A program made the translations under genes and the position numbers. 64,000 bases of DNA from Aquimarina latercula DSM 2041 (GTDB lineage: Bacteria; Bacteroidota; Bacteroidia; Flavobacteriales; Flavobacteriaceae): the NCBI RefSeq assembly GCF_000430645.1, contig NZ_KE387186.1:62001-126000 (forward strand), given 5' to 3'. Below the pieces are notes generated by a model. The model saw nothing but the letters and a program-made list of their open reading frames with translations, was not told where the DNA came from and ran no database searches. This document shows positions 1 to 8,061 of the stretch, piece by piece (within the stretch, counting starts at the first letter, position 1; every line of letters begins with the position of its first letter).

Positions 1-1
1 T

Positions 2-259
2 TTGACCAAGAAGTTTACTACACGTCTGTTTGAAGATTATAAAAAACCTGATAAAATTGATCTTTCTTGGTGGGAAAAAGAGTTGGGGAAATTAGAAAAG
101 CTAGACGAAAAAGAAGATCCGCAAACAAAAAAAATGCTAGAAAGGTTGAGATTCCAGATTTTTGCTGTTGCACACTCTATGAATAATCCCAATCTATATC
201 AATCTAATCAGAAACAGAAGGAACTTACTAAGAAAATAAGGAAGTTGATTTATCCATAA
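2..259 (+). CDS. Hypothetical protein, probably truncated at its 5' end by the window edge
   Basis: An open frame runs from the first bases of the window to a TAA at 257-259 and gives 85 charged, mostly helical residues rich in Lys and Glu. No signal peptide or membrane segment is visible. The only start inside the window is a TTG at the very edge without a visible ribosome binding site, so the true start probably lies upstream and this is the C-terminal end of a longer protein. It converges on the next gene with a gap of only 5 bp. I do not recognise the family and assign no function. Confidence 0.5.
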   Translation: MTKKFTTRLFEDYKKPDKIDLSWWEKELGKLEKLDEKEDPQTKKMLERLRFQIFAVAHSMNNPNLYQSNQKQKELTKKIRKLIYP

Positions 260-264
260 ATTGA

Positions 265-648
265 TTATAAGGACATCATCCAGTTACGCTGAAGTTTTTT
301 GAACTTTTTTACCTCTTTGCGAAGTAGTCTAACAAAATCTTTACCATTACTTTCAGAATGTTCTAGTCGTTGACAATTTCGATAAAGTTTATTAGTTAAA
401 TTCTCTAATAAACAAGCATGTTTTAAACGATCATTTTGGAAAACTTGATTTTCTGCCTTAAGAATTTCAGGAACTAAAGAATCAGAATCTTTTATAATAT
501 CACCCGTAAAATAAATAAAAGGATTTTCATTTCCGTTTTTCTCTAACGCAGAAAAATCATGAACTAAATATTTAGAAACACTCTTTGATAGAATGAGTAT
601 TTCCATAGCTTTTTTATATAATATTTTATTTTTAGGGCTCGAATTCAT
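265..648 (-). CDS. Hypothetical small helical protein
   Basis: This 127-residue protein has no signal peptide and no membrane segment. It looks largely alpha-helical and ends in a basic stretch (KKFKKLQRNW) that could bind nucleic acid or an acidic partner, but that is only inference. It starts at an ATG at 646-648 and faces away from the Lrp-type regulator at 760, leaving a 111-bp AT-rich divergent promoter region. I do not recognise the family. Confidence 0.55.
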   Translation of the reverse strand: MNSSPKNKILYKKAMEILILSKSVSKYLVHDFSALEKNGNENPFIYFTGDIIKDSDSLVPEILKAENQVFQNDRLKHACLLENLTNKLYRNCQRLEHSESNGKDFVRLLRKEVKKFKKLQRNWMMSL

Positions 649-759
649 GGTTAAGTCAAAATTAAGAGTATTTATAGGGATATTGCTTTTTACTTTAAGG
701 TATAATGTTTAATTTGCTTTAGAAAATAATGTAAATTCTATTTTTTACTTAAAATTATA

Positions 760-1203
760 ATGGATATCACAAATTGGAAAATTCTTCAATTATTACAGGA
801 GAATGCGAGACTATCTAATGCGGAAATAGGAAGAAGCGTGGGGCTAAGTTCCCCAGCTGTTGCCGAACGAATTAAAAAAATGGAAGATTATGGTATTATT
901 GAAGGATATACAACCAAAGTCTCTTATGCCAAAACGGGTTATCAACTAAAAGCTATTATAACTTTAAGAGCTTTTATGGGACGTTTAAAACCATTTCTAT
1001 CAAAAATATCTGAATTTAAAGAAGTACTTAATTGTTATCGAATTACTGGTAATGAAAATATTATTATGGAAGTAGTTCTGGAGGATCAGGTTCATCTTCA
1101 GGGTTTTATAGATAGATTGATAACGTATGGGGAGGCTAAAACTCATATTATTTTATCTAATGTGGTCGAAAACAACCCGATTTTGAATAGAAATAATAAA
1201 TAA
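760..1203 (+). CDS. Lrp/AsnC family transcriptional regulator
   Basis: This 147-residue protein has the normal length and layout of Lrp/AsnC regulators. An N-terminal winged helix-turn-helix (about residues 4-50, with NAEIGRSVGLSSPAVAERI as the DNA-reading part) is followed by a RAM/AsnC ligand-binding and oligomerisation domain (about 65-140). Family members sense amino acids and form octameric rings that wrap DNA. Its own target cannot be read from the sequence. An alanine/glycine-type symporter gene lies 1.3 kb downstream, which makes amino-acid transport a plausible but unproven target. The gene is followed after 24 bp by a membrane protein on the same strand, and the two may be co-transcribed. 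Confidence 0.9.
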   Translation: MDITNWKILQLLQENARLSNAEIGRSVGLSSPAVAERIKKMEDYGIIEGYTTKVSYAKTGYQLKAIITLRAFMGRLKPFLSKISEFKEVLNCYRITGNENIIMEVVLEDQVHLQGFIDRLITYGEAKTHIILSNVVENNPILNRNNK

Positions 1204-1227
1204 AATATATACTATCTTTAGAATATC

Positions 1228-2373
1228 ATGTACGTTACTTTAGAATATTATGTTACGGCAATAGTTTGTTTAATTACTGCTTTCGTAATACATAGGATTT
1301 ATTATAAAGAGAAGATAAAGAATCAGTCTTCTATAGCGATTAGTGGTATTAAATGGTTCGGATTTGCAATTTTTTTATGGGGGTTGGGCGCTCTCATAAA
1401 TGTTATATTGGTCCAATTAATAGATATTGAAACCACTAATAAGATTGTCATTTATCTGGGAGTATTTATTTCTTTAACCAATTCACTTAGTATTTTACTG
1501 TCATTACCATCTATAGAACATCAGAAAGAACGTAATATCGTGGTTAGATTGGTACAGCGTTTTTCTGAGAAAGAGTTTGTAACACTTTTTAGTGGTGTTC
1601 TAGCAATGATTGCTTTTGTATTTATCGTCACTTCTTATAGTAATACAGAGATTAGTAATAATTTTATTTGGCTTATAGATATTCCAATTTCTTTAATTGT
1701 GGCATTTGCCTTATTAAATGAACTAAGCAAAGCTTTTGCAAACCGGGCTATGAAATTTATGGTAGTTCCTTGTTTTTTGTTATTTGTACTTATCGTAATT
1801 GCTGTAACGCATAGAATTATACCACAAGATAAAGTACTGGGTTACATAGATCAGGAATTTTGGAGTTTACTTGGAGTAATTGCTGGAGTTTCCTTCAAGT
1901 TTTTATTTATCCTGCTATTTTCCATTTTATTATATAGTTGGAAATTTCTTTCAGAAAAAGAACTAAAACAAACAGAATTGGAGGTTCTTCTTGACGAAAA
2001 ACAGCTGCTACTAAAACAGCAAGAAAAATTAGTAGTAGCTAACGAAAGTCATCTAGATACAATTACTACATTACAAAAACGCTTAAAAGAAAGTGAAGTA
2101 AAAATTAATGTGTTAGAAGAATCTACAAGAATAGCACTTTCTGATAGACAAAAAGAAGTGTTAGGAAATCTAGGAGCGTGTGGAGCTAGTAAATCATATA
2201 CCGAGATTGCTGAAGCTATGAATATTAGTTTAGATGGTTTTCAAACCCATATTTACCAGATTAAGAAAGTACTTAAAATTAGTGGAGCTGATGGAAAAGA
2301 ACAACTTATCGCATTTGCTAAAGCCAATGAATTACTAAAGTACGCTAGTATCCAAAATAAAAATACTGATTAA
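1228..2373 (+). CDS. Membrane protein with cytoplasmic coiled coil and LuxR-like HTH at the C-terminus
   Basis: The first ~245 residues of this 381-residue protein contain about seven hydrophobic membrane segments. They are followed by a charged coiled coil (about 245-300) and then a helix-turn-helix region (about 305-365) starting with LSDRQKEVLGNLG and containing YTEIAEAMNISLDGFQTHI. This resembles a LuxR/GerE DNA-binding domain (the 'LT.RE.EVL' and 'IA..L.IS..T...H' pattern). The arrangement suggests a one-component regulator that reads a membrane or extracellular signal and binds DNA while anchored. No phosphoacceptor domain is present. It lies 24 bp after the Lrp-type regulator. Ligand and targets are unknown. 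Confidence 0.65.
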   Translation: MYVTLEYYVTAIVCLITAFVIHRIYYKEKIKNQSSIAISGIKWFGFAIFLWGLGALINVILVQLIDIETTNKIVIYLGVFISLTNSLSILLSLPSIEHQKERNIVVRLVQRFSEKEFVTLFSGVLAMIAFVFIVTSYSNTEISNNFIWLIDIPISLIVAFALLNELSKAFANRAMKFMVVPCFLLFVLIVIAVTHRIIPQDKVLGYIDQEFWSLLGVIAGVSFKFLFILLFSILLYSWKFLSEKELKQTELEVLLDEKQLLLKQQEKLVVANESHLDTITTLQKRLKESEVKINVLEESTRIALSDRQKEVLGNLGACGASKSYTEIAEAMNISLDGFQTHIYQIKKVLKISGADGKEQLIAFAKANELLKYASIQNKNTD

Positions 2374-2476
2374 GTATATGCTTAAGCATACGTAATGTCG
2401 ATTTTGATCAGTACGTAATCTTTTCTTAAAGCTAGTTTTATTCAATCTTCGTCCGAAATCATAATACTCGGAACAG

Positions 2477-4075
2477 ATGAAGAAAATTACAGCAATGTGT
2501 ATTTCTTTTTTTGCGTATGTATATACAAATGCGCAGGAAAAACTAGAAAGCACTATTGATCAAAACATTAATGAAGGTTTTAAGAATGCTACAGATTGGT
2601 TTGTAGATGGTATTTTTGCAGAAATACCAATTACTTCTCAAGTTGGAATTCCTTGGGTTTTGGTCGTTTTGTTAGTAGGAGCATCTTATTTTACAATCTA
2701 TTTTAAAGGAATAAATTTTAAGAGTTTTTGGACTTCAATAAATATTGTTAGAGGTAAGTATGATGATCTAGAATCCTCTGCTCCATTGGAGGTGTCAGAA
2801 TCAGTTTATACAAAAGAAGGCGATCAACCGGATACAATTAGGATAGAAGGTGAAATAGGCGAGGTTAGTCATTTTCAGGCTTTAACTGCAGCTTTATCAG
2901 CAACAGTTGGTTTAGGAAATGTGGCAGGTGTAGCGATTGCTTTATCTATTGGAGGAGCAGGAGCGACTTTTTGGATGATTTTAGTAGGTTTTTTGGGAAT
3001 GGCATCCAAATTTGTTGAATGCACTTTAGGGGTAGCTTACAGAGAAATAGACGAAAATGGTACGGTGTATGGCGGTCCAATGTATTATCTAAGTAAAGGT
3101 TTAAAAGAAAAAGGACTTACTAATCTAGGAAAAATTTTAGCCATAATTTTTGCAATTATGTGTGTAGGTGGATCTTTTGGGGGAGGCAATATGTTCCAAG
3201 CTAATCAAGCTTTTAAATTATTCGAACATGTAACAGGCGCTGAAAATAGTTTTATCTATGGAAAAGGATGGTTGTTTGGATTAGTAATGGCTATTCTGGT
3301 CGGTATTGTTATTATTGGTGGTATAAAAAAGATCGCTAAGGTAACTGATAAAATAGTGCCTTCCATGGTTGTTTTGTATGTAGTAGCTGTAATAACCGTT
3401 ATAGCTATTAATTATAGAGTAATACCAGATGCTATTTATGCTATTATAAATGGAGCTTTTAGTCCAGAAGGGATAACAGGTGGAATGATAGGAGTGATGA
3501 TCCAGGGATTTCGAAGAGCTGCTTTTTCTAATGAAGCTGGAATAGGTTCAGCTTCTATCGCGCATTCTGCGGTAAAAACTAAATATGCAGCAAGTGAAGG
3601 GTTAGTTGCGTTATTGGAACCTTTTATAGATACTGTGGTAATTTGTACGATGACAGCTATTGTTCTCATAATTACAGGACAAATTGATGTAGGAACAGAA
3701 ATCTCTGATGAGCAAGGAGTTTTACTTACTGCTAAAGCCTTAGAGAGTGGTATTTCTTGGTTTCCATATATATTAAGCTTTGCGGTTACCCTTTTTGCTT
3801 TTTCATCTATGATTTCTTGGTCTTATTATGGATATCAGGCCTGGTCTTATTTATTTGGTAGAGGAAAGTTCACTGGATATATCTATAAAAGTATATTTTG
3901 TATCTGCGTAATTATTGGTTCTGCAGCTAGTCTCACTGCAGTTACTGACTTTTCTGATGCAATGATTTTTTCTATGCTCGTTCCTAATATGATCGGTTTA
4001 TTTTTGATGGCGCCAAGAGTGTCTAAAGAACTAAAAAAATATAAAAGAGCTATTTCAGAAAATAAATTGATTTAG
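2477..4075 (+). CDS. Alanine/glycine:cation symporter family protein (AGCS)
   Basis: This 532-residue protein has an N-terminal signal-like hydrophobic segment ending near NAQ (residue ~19), then about 10-11 membrane segments. The AGCS signature region is clear: TVGLGNVAGVAIALSIGG (about 143-160), followed by MYYLSKGL and RRAAFSNEAGIGSASI-type segments that belong to the sodium or proton:alanine symporter family (AlsT/DagA type). It should import alanine or glycine with Na+ across the inner membrane. The added N-terminal signal-like segment and ~50-residue spacer before the transporter core are common in Bacteroidota members. The start ATG at 2477 is the only one that keeps the hydrophobic N-terminus. 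Confidence 0.88.
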   Translation: MKKITAMCISFFAYVYTNAQEKLESTIDQNINEGFKNATDWFVDGIFAEIPITSQVGIPWVLVVLLVGASYFTIYFKGINFKSFWTSINIVRGKYDDLESSAPLEVSESVYTKEGDQPDTIRIEGEIGEVSHFQALTAALSATVGLGNVAGVAIALSIGGAGATFWMILVGFLGMASKFVECTLGVAYREIDENGTVYGGPMYYLSKGLKEKGLTNLGKILAIIFAIMCVGGSFGGGNMFQANQAFKLFEHVTGAENSFIYGKGWLFGLVMAILVGIVIIGGIKKIAKVTDKIVPSMVVLYVVAVITVIAINYRVIPDAIYAIINGAFSPEGITGGMIGVMIQGFRRAAFSNEAGIGSASIAHSAVKTKYAASEGLVALLEPFIDTVVICTMTAIVLIITGQIDVGTEISDEQGVLLTAKALESGISWFPYILSFAVTLFAFSSMISWSYYGYQAWSYLFGRGKFTGYIYKSIFCICVIIGSAASLTAVTDFSDAMIFSMLVPNMIGLFLMAPRVSKELKKYKRAISENKLI

Positions 4076-4100
4076 AGCTCGTTATTTGCTTTTTTGGCAT

Positions 4101-4230
4101 AAGATTTGATACCTATATAAGTGTATAGAATTTATCAAAATCTTGTGTGAGGACATTGGTTCAAAAGAACTAAAGATAGTACGGGAAAAGGATAAGAAAA
4201 ACGCTCGAGCAAAACTCTGAGCGTTTTTTT
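4101..4230 (+). ncRNA. Candidate structured RNA, copy 1 (short form), ending in an intrinsic terminator
   Basis: This stretch shares the core TGTGAGGACATTRGTYY ... CTAAAGAKAGTACG with two longer copies at 6.7 and 7.1 kb. Between the core boxes is a hairpin GGTTC-AAAA-GAACT, whose bases differ from copies 2 and 3 (GTCT/AGAC) while pairing is kept. An outer stem (ATC at 4134-4136 with GAT at 4191-4193, plus TCTT with GGGA) closes the core. It ends in a terminator: AACGCTC at 4200-4206 pairs with GAGCGTT at 4219-4225, then a T run. The upstream domain of the other copies is missing here and is replaced by a small CTATA hairpin. The 5' end is approximate. I suspect the Rfam Flavo-1 class but cannot check. 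Confidence 0.55.
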
Positions 4231-4269
4231 ATTTTATTTTTCTATTTTAGATATTATAAAAATCGCACC

Positions 4270-5088
4270 ATGGAAAAATTATACGAATATTTTGAAATAG
4301 CCATTGATAAAGTTGTCTTTTTCGCTCCAAGAATTATTGGAGCTGCTTTGGTATTTTGGATAGGGTTCAAAATCATTAAAAAAGTACTTCAATTATTAGA
4401 TAAGACCTTAGAAAAAACGGGTATTTCGGATACTATGCGCCCTTTCCTGCTTTCGATTATATCGGTAGTTCTAAAGATAGCTGTCATTTTTGCGATTGTT
4501 ACAATTTTAGGAGTAGATTTATCAGGGTTATTAGCTATTCTCGCTGCAGTTGGATTTGCCATTGGGATGTCTTTGCAGGGAAGTTTAGGTAATTTTGCAT
4601 CAGGAATCTTAATTATGTTTCTAAAACCATACGAAGCAGGAGATTGGATTCAGGTTGGTGATTCTTTTGGAAAGGTTCAGGAAATAGGTATTTTTAGCAC
4701 TGTTGTAATAACTCCTGGAGATAAAGTTTTAATTATTCCTAATGCTAAAATAACCGATGATGTTGTTGCTAATTACTCTAAGAGAGGTGTAGTACGTTTA
4801 GAGATAGGTGTTACAATGCCGTATAATGAAGATTTTTCTAAGGTTAAGCGTGTAATCGAGAATGCCATAGCTCCAATTGATAAAATTTTAGATTCACCAA
4901 AAACAGAAATTGGAATTGAAAATTTTGATTCTCATAATATTTTGATAGCTGTAAGACCTTATGTAAAACCTGATGATTTTTGGGAGGTAACCTTTATAAC
5001 TCATCAAGAGATTAAAAAAGCATTTAGTGAGCATGATATAAAAGTTGCTTATTCAGAAGGTGTAGAGTTAGGGAACATTGGAGTATAA
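4270..5088 (+). CDS. Small-conductance mechanosensitive channel (MscS family)
   Basis: This 272-residue protein is close to E. coli MscS in length and layout. Three membrane helices (about residues 18-40, 60-85, 88-115) are followed by the beta domain and a C-terminal alpha/beta domain. The pore helix is visible as the Gly/Ala-rich stretch AAVGFAIGMSLQGSLGNFAS, followed by the conserved NFASGI and the IPNAKI loop typical of the family. The channel opens under membrane tension and releases solutes during hypo-osmotic shock. It follows the terminator of the short RNA copy, so it is probably transcribed from its own promoter. Confidence 0.93.
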   Translation: MEKLYEYFEIAIDKVVFFAPRIIGAALVFWIGFKIIKKVLQLLDKTLEKTGISDTMRPFLLSIISVVLKIAVIFAIVTILGVDLSGLLAILAAVGFAIGMSLQGSLGNFASGILIMFLKPYEAGDWIQVGDSFGKVQEIGIFSTVVITPGDKVLIIPNAKITDDVVANYSKRGVVRLEIGVTMPYNEDFSKVKRVIENAIAPIDKILDSPKTEIGIENFDSHNILIAVRPYVKPDDFWEVTFITHQEIKKAFSEHDIKVAYSEGVELGNIGV

Positions 5089-5167
5089 TGCTAGATATAC
5101 TTTTATGTAATAAAAGATGTGAATGGCATTTTTTTTGCTGCTTTTATTTTAGTCAAAATTTTCAAGT

Positions 5168-6583
5168 ATGAAATTTACTTCTATTAAGAATATATTGTTT
5201 TACATGTTTTTGTGTGCTATTACTTATTCGCATAGCCAAAATACTTTAAGGCTAAAAAAAGGGCAGGTTATAGATTCATTGACAGTACCTTCCAGTAACG
5301 GAGTTTACAGTATTTATTTGCCAACATCATTAGATTTAAACAAAGGTTGGCCAATACTTTTTGGGTTTGACAGTACAGGAAGGATGAATGAATTTACCAA
5401 TGTATTTAAAAATTCAGCAGAGGAGTTTGGATACATAGTAGTGGTTTCTAACTATTCAGGAAAATTAAGTTCCGAAGAAAAATCCAATTATATTGCTCTT
5501 TTTATAAAACATATTGTTTCTCTTTTTCCAATTCAAAATGAAAGAATGTATGTTTTTGGAGTAGGAAAAGATGCACCCCTAAATACCTCATTACCTCTTT
5601 TATATAAACATTTCAGTGGCGCGATTGCTATTGGCGATAGTTATAACTATTATCAAAAAATAGGTAGAAATAAGAATTTCTCATATGTAGGAATGGTTGG
5701 GGATAAAAATTTTAGAACGCTTGATTTTATAGATATTGATAAGTATTTTAAAAGGAAAAAAATAAGTTCTGAAGTTTCCTTTTTTGATGGTAAAGATGAA
5801 CTTCCATCTTCGGAGGTAATATCAAAAGCATTACCATATTTTACCTTGGATGCTATGGCTAAGGGAATGATACCAAAAGATTCTGTTTGGATTGCTAATA
5901 GATATAAGAGAGATAAAGAACTCGTTTCTTTACTGAAAAAAGAAGGTAAGTATATACGGGCATATGATGAGCTAACCCAAATTATGAATAGATATGATTC
6001 TTTTTTTAATGTAGATAGCCTTAAAGAAGAAAAAAAAGAAATCAAAAAAAATAATAGCTATAAGAAAGAAAAGAGACTTATAACTAGATATCAAAATCAA
6101 GAAATATTTTTAAGACAGTCATTGTTTTTTTCGTTAGAAGAAGATATCGAGCTTAATCAATATGATAATCTTGGCTGGTGGCAATATAAAATGGGTGAAC
6201 TGGAAAAAAGACAGAAGGATGGAGACGCATATGCTACGAATATGGTAATTAGATTAAGAGGTTTTCTGAAAAATGTTTTGTCTGACTATAAAAAAGAACT
6301 GGTTAATAAAAACGAAGAAGACAGGAAAATATTTTTAAATATATTGAGTACGATAGTAGATAAAGATGATTTTGAATCATACAGAAATATTATTTCATTA
6401 AGCACGATTGATCAAGACGATGAAACAGCCCTTTTTTATTTAGAAAAAATGCTTCAACAAGGATATAAGGAAATAGAATCACTTTATAACATAGATGGGA
6501 CTTTAGCTCTAAGGGTTTCAAAAGAATATAATGGTATTATCAAACAATATTTGGGGACTTCAAAGTATTTCAATTTTGACTAA
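5168..6583 (+). CDS. Secreted alpha/beta-hydrolase-like protein without a recognisable nucleophile
   Basis: A signal peptide (residues 1-23, ending HSQ) is followed by a ~200-residue domain that resembles PHB-depolymerase or Ser-esterase-like alpha/beta hydrolases (YSIYLPTSLDLNKGWPILF, later a strand-turn MYVFGVGKDAP). In active members the turn after that strand carries GxSxG. Here it reads GVGKDA, so the catalytic serine appears lost. The remaining ~250 residues are charged and helical and could be TPR-like. The protein may be a binding or structural relative of the enzymes. No operon partner: an RNA copy lies downstream, an MscS gene upstream with an 80-bp gap. Confidence 0.55.
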   Translation: MKFTSIKNILFYMFLCAITYSHSQNTLRLKKGQVIDSLTVPSSNGVYSIYLPTSLDLNKGWPILFGFDSTGRMNEFTNVFKNSAEEFGYIVVVSNYSGKLSSEEKSNYIALFIKHIVSLFPIQNERMYVFGVGKDAPLNTSLPLLYKHFSGAIAIGDSYNYYQKIGRNKNFSYVGMVGDKNFRTLDFIDIDKYFKRKKISSEVSFFDGKDELPSSEVISKALPYFTLDAMAKGMIPKDSVWIANRYKRDKELVSLLKKEGKYIRAYDELTQIMNRYDSFFNVDSLKEEKKEIKKNNSYKKEKRLITRYQNQEIFLRQSLFFSLEEDIELNQYDNLGWWQYKMGELEKRQKDGDAYATNMVIRLRGFLKNVLSDYKKELVNKNEEDRKIFLNILSTIVDKDDFESYRNIISLSTIDQDDETALFYLEKMLQQGYKEIESLYNIDGTLALRVSKEYNGIIKQYLGTSKYFNFD

Positions 6584-6674
6584 AAAGTAAGTTATTGTGT
6601 GTTTTGACGATATTAAATAACACTTAATCGATATTTTGTTAATAACTTTTTTTTAGATTACGGTTTTGAAGTAA

Positions 6675-6900
6675 AAATTCATATATCTTTATAACACGTA
6701 AAATATGAACGGTGTGTATTGTAGAAATTAACATATCAAGAAATATGACGATATGGATTTGAAATTTTAATTTGGAATATACATTGGGATAAATTAAGTG
6801 TGAGGACATTAGTCTAAAGACCCCGAATCTAAAAACTAAAGAGAGTACGTAATTTGCCCCGTATGAAAAAGCGATCTTGAAAAAGATCGCTTTTCTTTTT
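6675..6900 (+). ncRNA. Candidate structured RNA, copy 2 (long form), with terminator
   Basis: This copy aligns with copy 3 over about 190 nt. Shared blocks include TATGACGATATGGATTT (6744-6760), a left arm TGTGTATT near 6712-6720 that pairs with AATATACA near 6776-6783, and the core GTGTGAGGACATTAGT. An outer stem pairs TGGGATAAATTA (6785-6796) with TAATTTGCCCC (6850-6860). In copy 3 the same stem is kept with different bases (AGGGC with GCCCT), which is compensatory change. It ends in a strong terminator: AAAAGCGATCTT pairs with AAGATCGCTTTT (6867-6894), followed by CTTTTT. Promoter-like elements lie at 6636-6638 (TTG) and 6665-6691. The 5' end is approximate. Confidence 0.65.
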
Positions 6901-7040
6901 TAACAGATTTTTTTAAAGAATAAAGGGGAGAATTACTGTATAAAATAAAACTTTAATCGATTTTTATTGATGAAAAAACCTTTGATAAATACATTTTTGT
7001 GTATTTCATCGATTTTTATTGTTTTTTATCGTTAAAAATT

Positions 7041-7071
7041 TTGTGTTAACAATTTTTTTACAATATATTTA
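7041..7071 (+). promoter_or_regulatory. Promoter of structured RNA copy 3
   Basis: TTG at 7041-7043 is followed after 20 nt by TATATTTA (7064-7071), one base from the Bacteroidota consensus TAnnTTTG. It would start transcription near 7078, just upstream of the region conserved with copy 2. Confidence 0.5.
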
Positions 7072-7077
7072 CATGTG

Positions 7078-7280
7078 CTTAAAAAATACTTCGGTGTATG
7101 GCCAGAATTAACATTTTAAATTGTATGACGATATGGATTTAAAATTTTAGTTTGGAATACATCAGGGCCTATTAGGTGTGAGGACATTAGTCTGAAAGAC
7201 CCCAAATCTTGAAGCTAAAGAGAGTACGTAATTAGCCCTAAAATTGATGAAAGCGTTCCTTGATCGGAGCGCTTTTATGT
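7078..7280 (+). ncRNA. Candidate structured RNA, copy 3 (long form), with terminator
   Basis: Homologous to copy 2 at 6.7 kb. GGTGTAT (about 7093-7099) pairs perfectly (one G-U) with ATACATC (about 7157-7163), replacing the TGTGTATT/AATATACA pair of copy 2. The core GTGTGAGGACATTAGTCT (7175-7192) is followed by a GTCT/AGAC hairpin, then CTAAAGAGAGTACG. The outer stem is AGGGC (7164-7168) with GCCCT (7235-7239). A 10-bp terminator hairpin, AAAGCGTTCC (7250-7259) with GGAGCGCTTT (7266-7275), closes the unit. No open frame of any length is conserved between the copies, so a coding role is unlikely. It runs towards the DJ-1-like gene, whose stop codon is at 7299. Confidence 0.65.
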
Positions 7281-7298
7281 TTTTAGTGTACTCCAGAT

Positions 7299-8051
7299 CT
7301 ATTTTGAAATTACCAAATGCGGTATGTTTTCTAAATTCCAATCAATTACAAGCCCACCTGCTAATGATCGAGCAATTTCTGCTCCGTATAAATGTTCACA
7401 TAAATATAAGGCTGCCTCAAAACTTTTAGCTCCGCCGGCGGATGTGATATATTTTCCGTCATGTACAAATAATACCTCTTTTCTTATATCCAAATCAGGA
7501 AACATTTCTCGCATTTTGTCAATATCACTAGGAAACGTTGTAGAAACTACATTGTTCAATATTCCTGCTTTAGCTAATACGAAAGCACCATCACAATGTG
7601 AAGTTATGTAAGAAGCTGTTTGATTCACTTTTTTCACAAAATTTATCATTGCTTCATCTTCTAAATCTGTATCCAGATGATGCTCTGCACTTGGTACTAC
7701 TAGAATATCAATTTTAGGTAAGACATCTTTTAAGTAGTTATAATCTGGGATTATTTTTACACCTTCAAAAGTAGTAATTGGTTCATCTGTATTGGCAACT
7801 GTAAAAACATTCATTTGTTTAATGTTTTTTCGATATTGAGTATGTTGAAAAATATCAAAAGGAGCAGTGAATTCGGTATTGTAAGTCCCATCCATCAATA
7901 AAAAAGCTGCATTATATCTGTTAGGTTCTAGTTTAGGGAAAGTTTTCTCTTTCTTTAATACCTTAACTTGTTCTTTGTTACTTAAAATAGATTTTTCTTG
8001 ACAACTAATTATTATTGCTGATAGAAAAATGGCGTATAATATAGATCTCAT
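7299..8051 (-). CDS. DJ-1/PfpI family lipoprotein
   Basis: A lipoprotein signal (lipobox ending IIISC, Cys17) precedes a ~200-residue DJ-1/PfpI (class I glutamine amidotransferase-like) domain. The nucleophile-elbow cysteine is present in SHCDGAFVLAKAG (Cys153), and a glutamate at residue 60 (TYNTEF) matches the position that activates the Cys in the family. Members are amidases, glyoxalase-like enzymes or, fused to AraC domains, regulators. A periplasmic lipid-anchored form has no assigned reaction. It lies 10 bp downstream of an MFS transporter on the same strand, so the two form an operon and may act on the same compound. Confidence 0.8.
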   Translation of the reverse strand: MRSILYAIFLSAIIISCQEKSILSNKEQVKVLKKEKTFPKLEPNRYNAAFLLMDGTYNTEFTAPFDIFQHTQYRKNIKQMNVFTVANTDEPITTFEGVKIIPDYNYLKDVLPKIDILVVPSAEHHLDTDLEDEAMINFVKKVNQTASYITSHCDGAFVLAKAGILNNVVSTTFPSDIDKMREMFPDLDIRKEVLFVHDGKYITSAGGAKSFEAALYLCEHLYGAEIARSLAGGLVIDWNLENIPHLVISK

Positions 8052-8061
8052 AATTTATTTC

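Noticed and set aside
7244..7429. A 61-codon plus-strand ORF at the end of structured RNA copy 3
   Set aside because: It spans the RNA terminator and the antisense of the DJ-1-like gene, and its product has no recognisable features.
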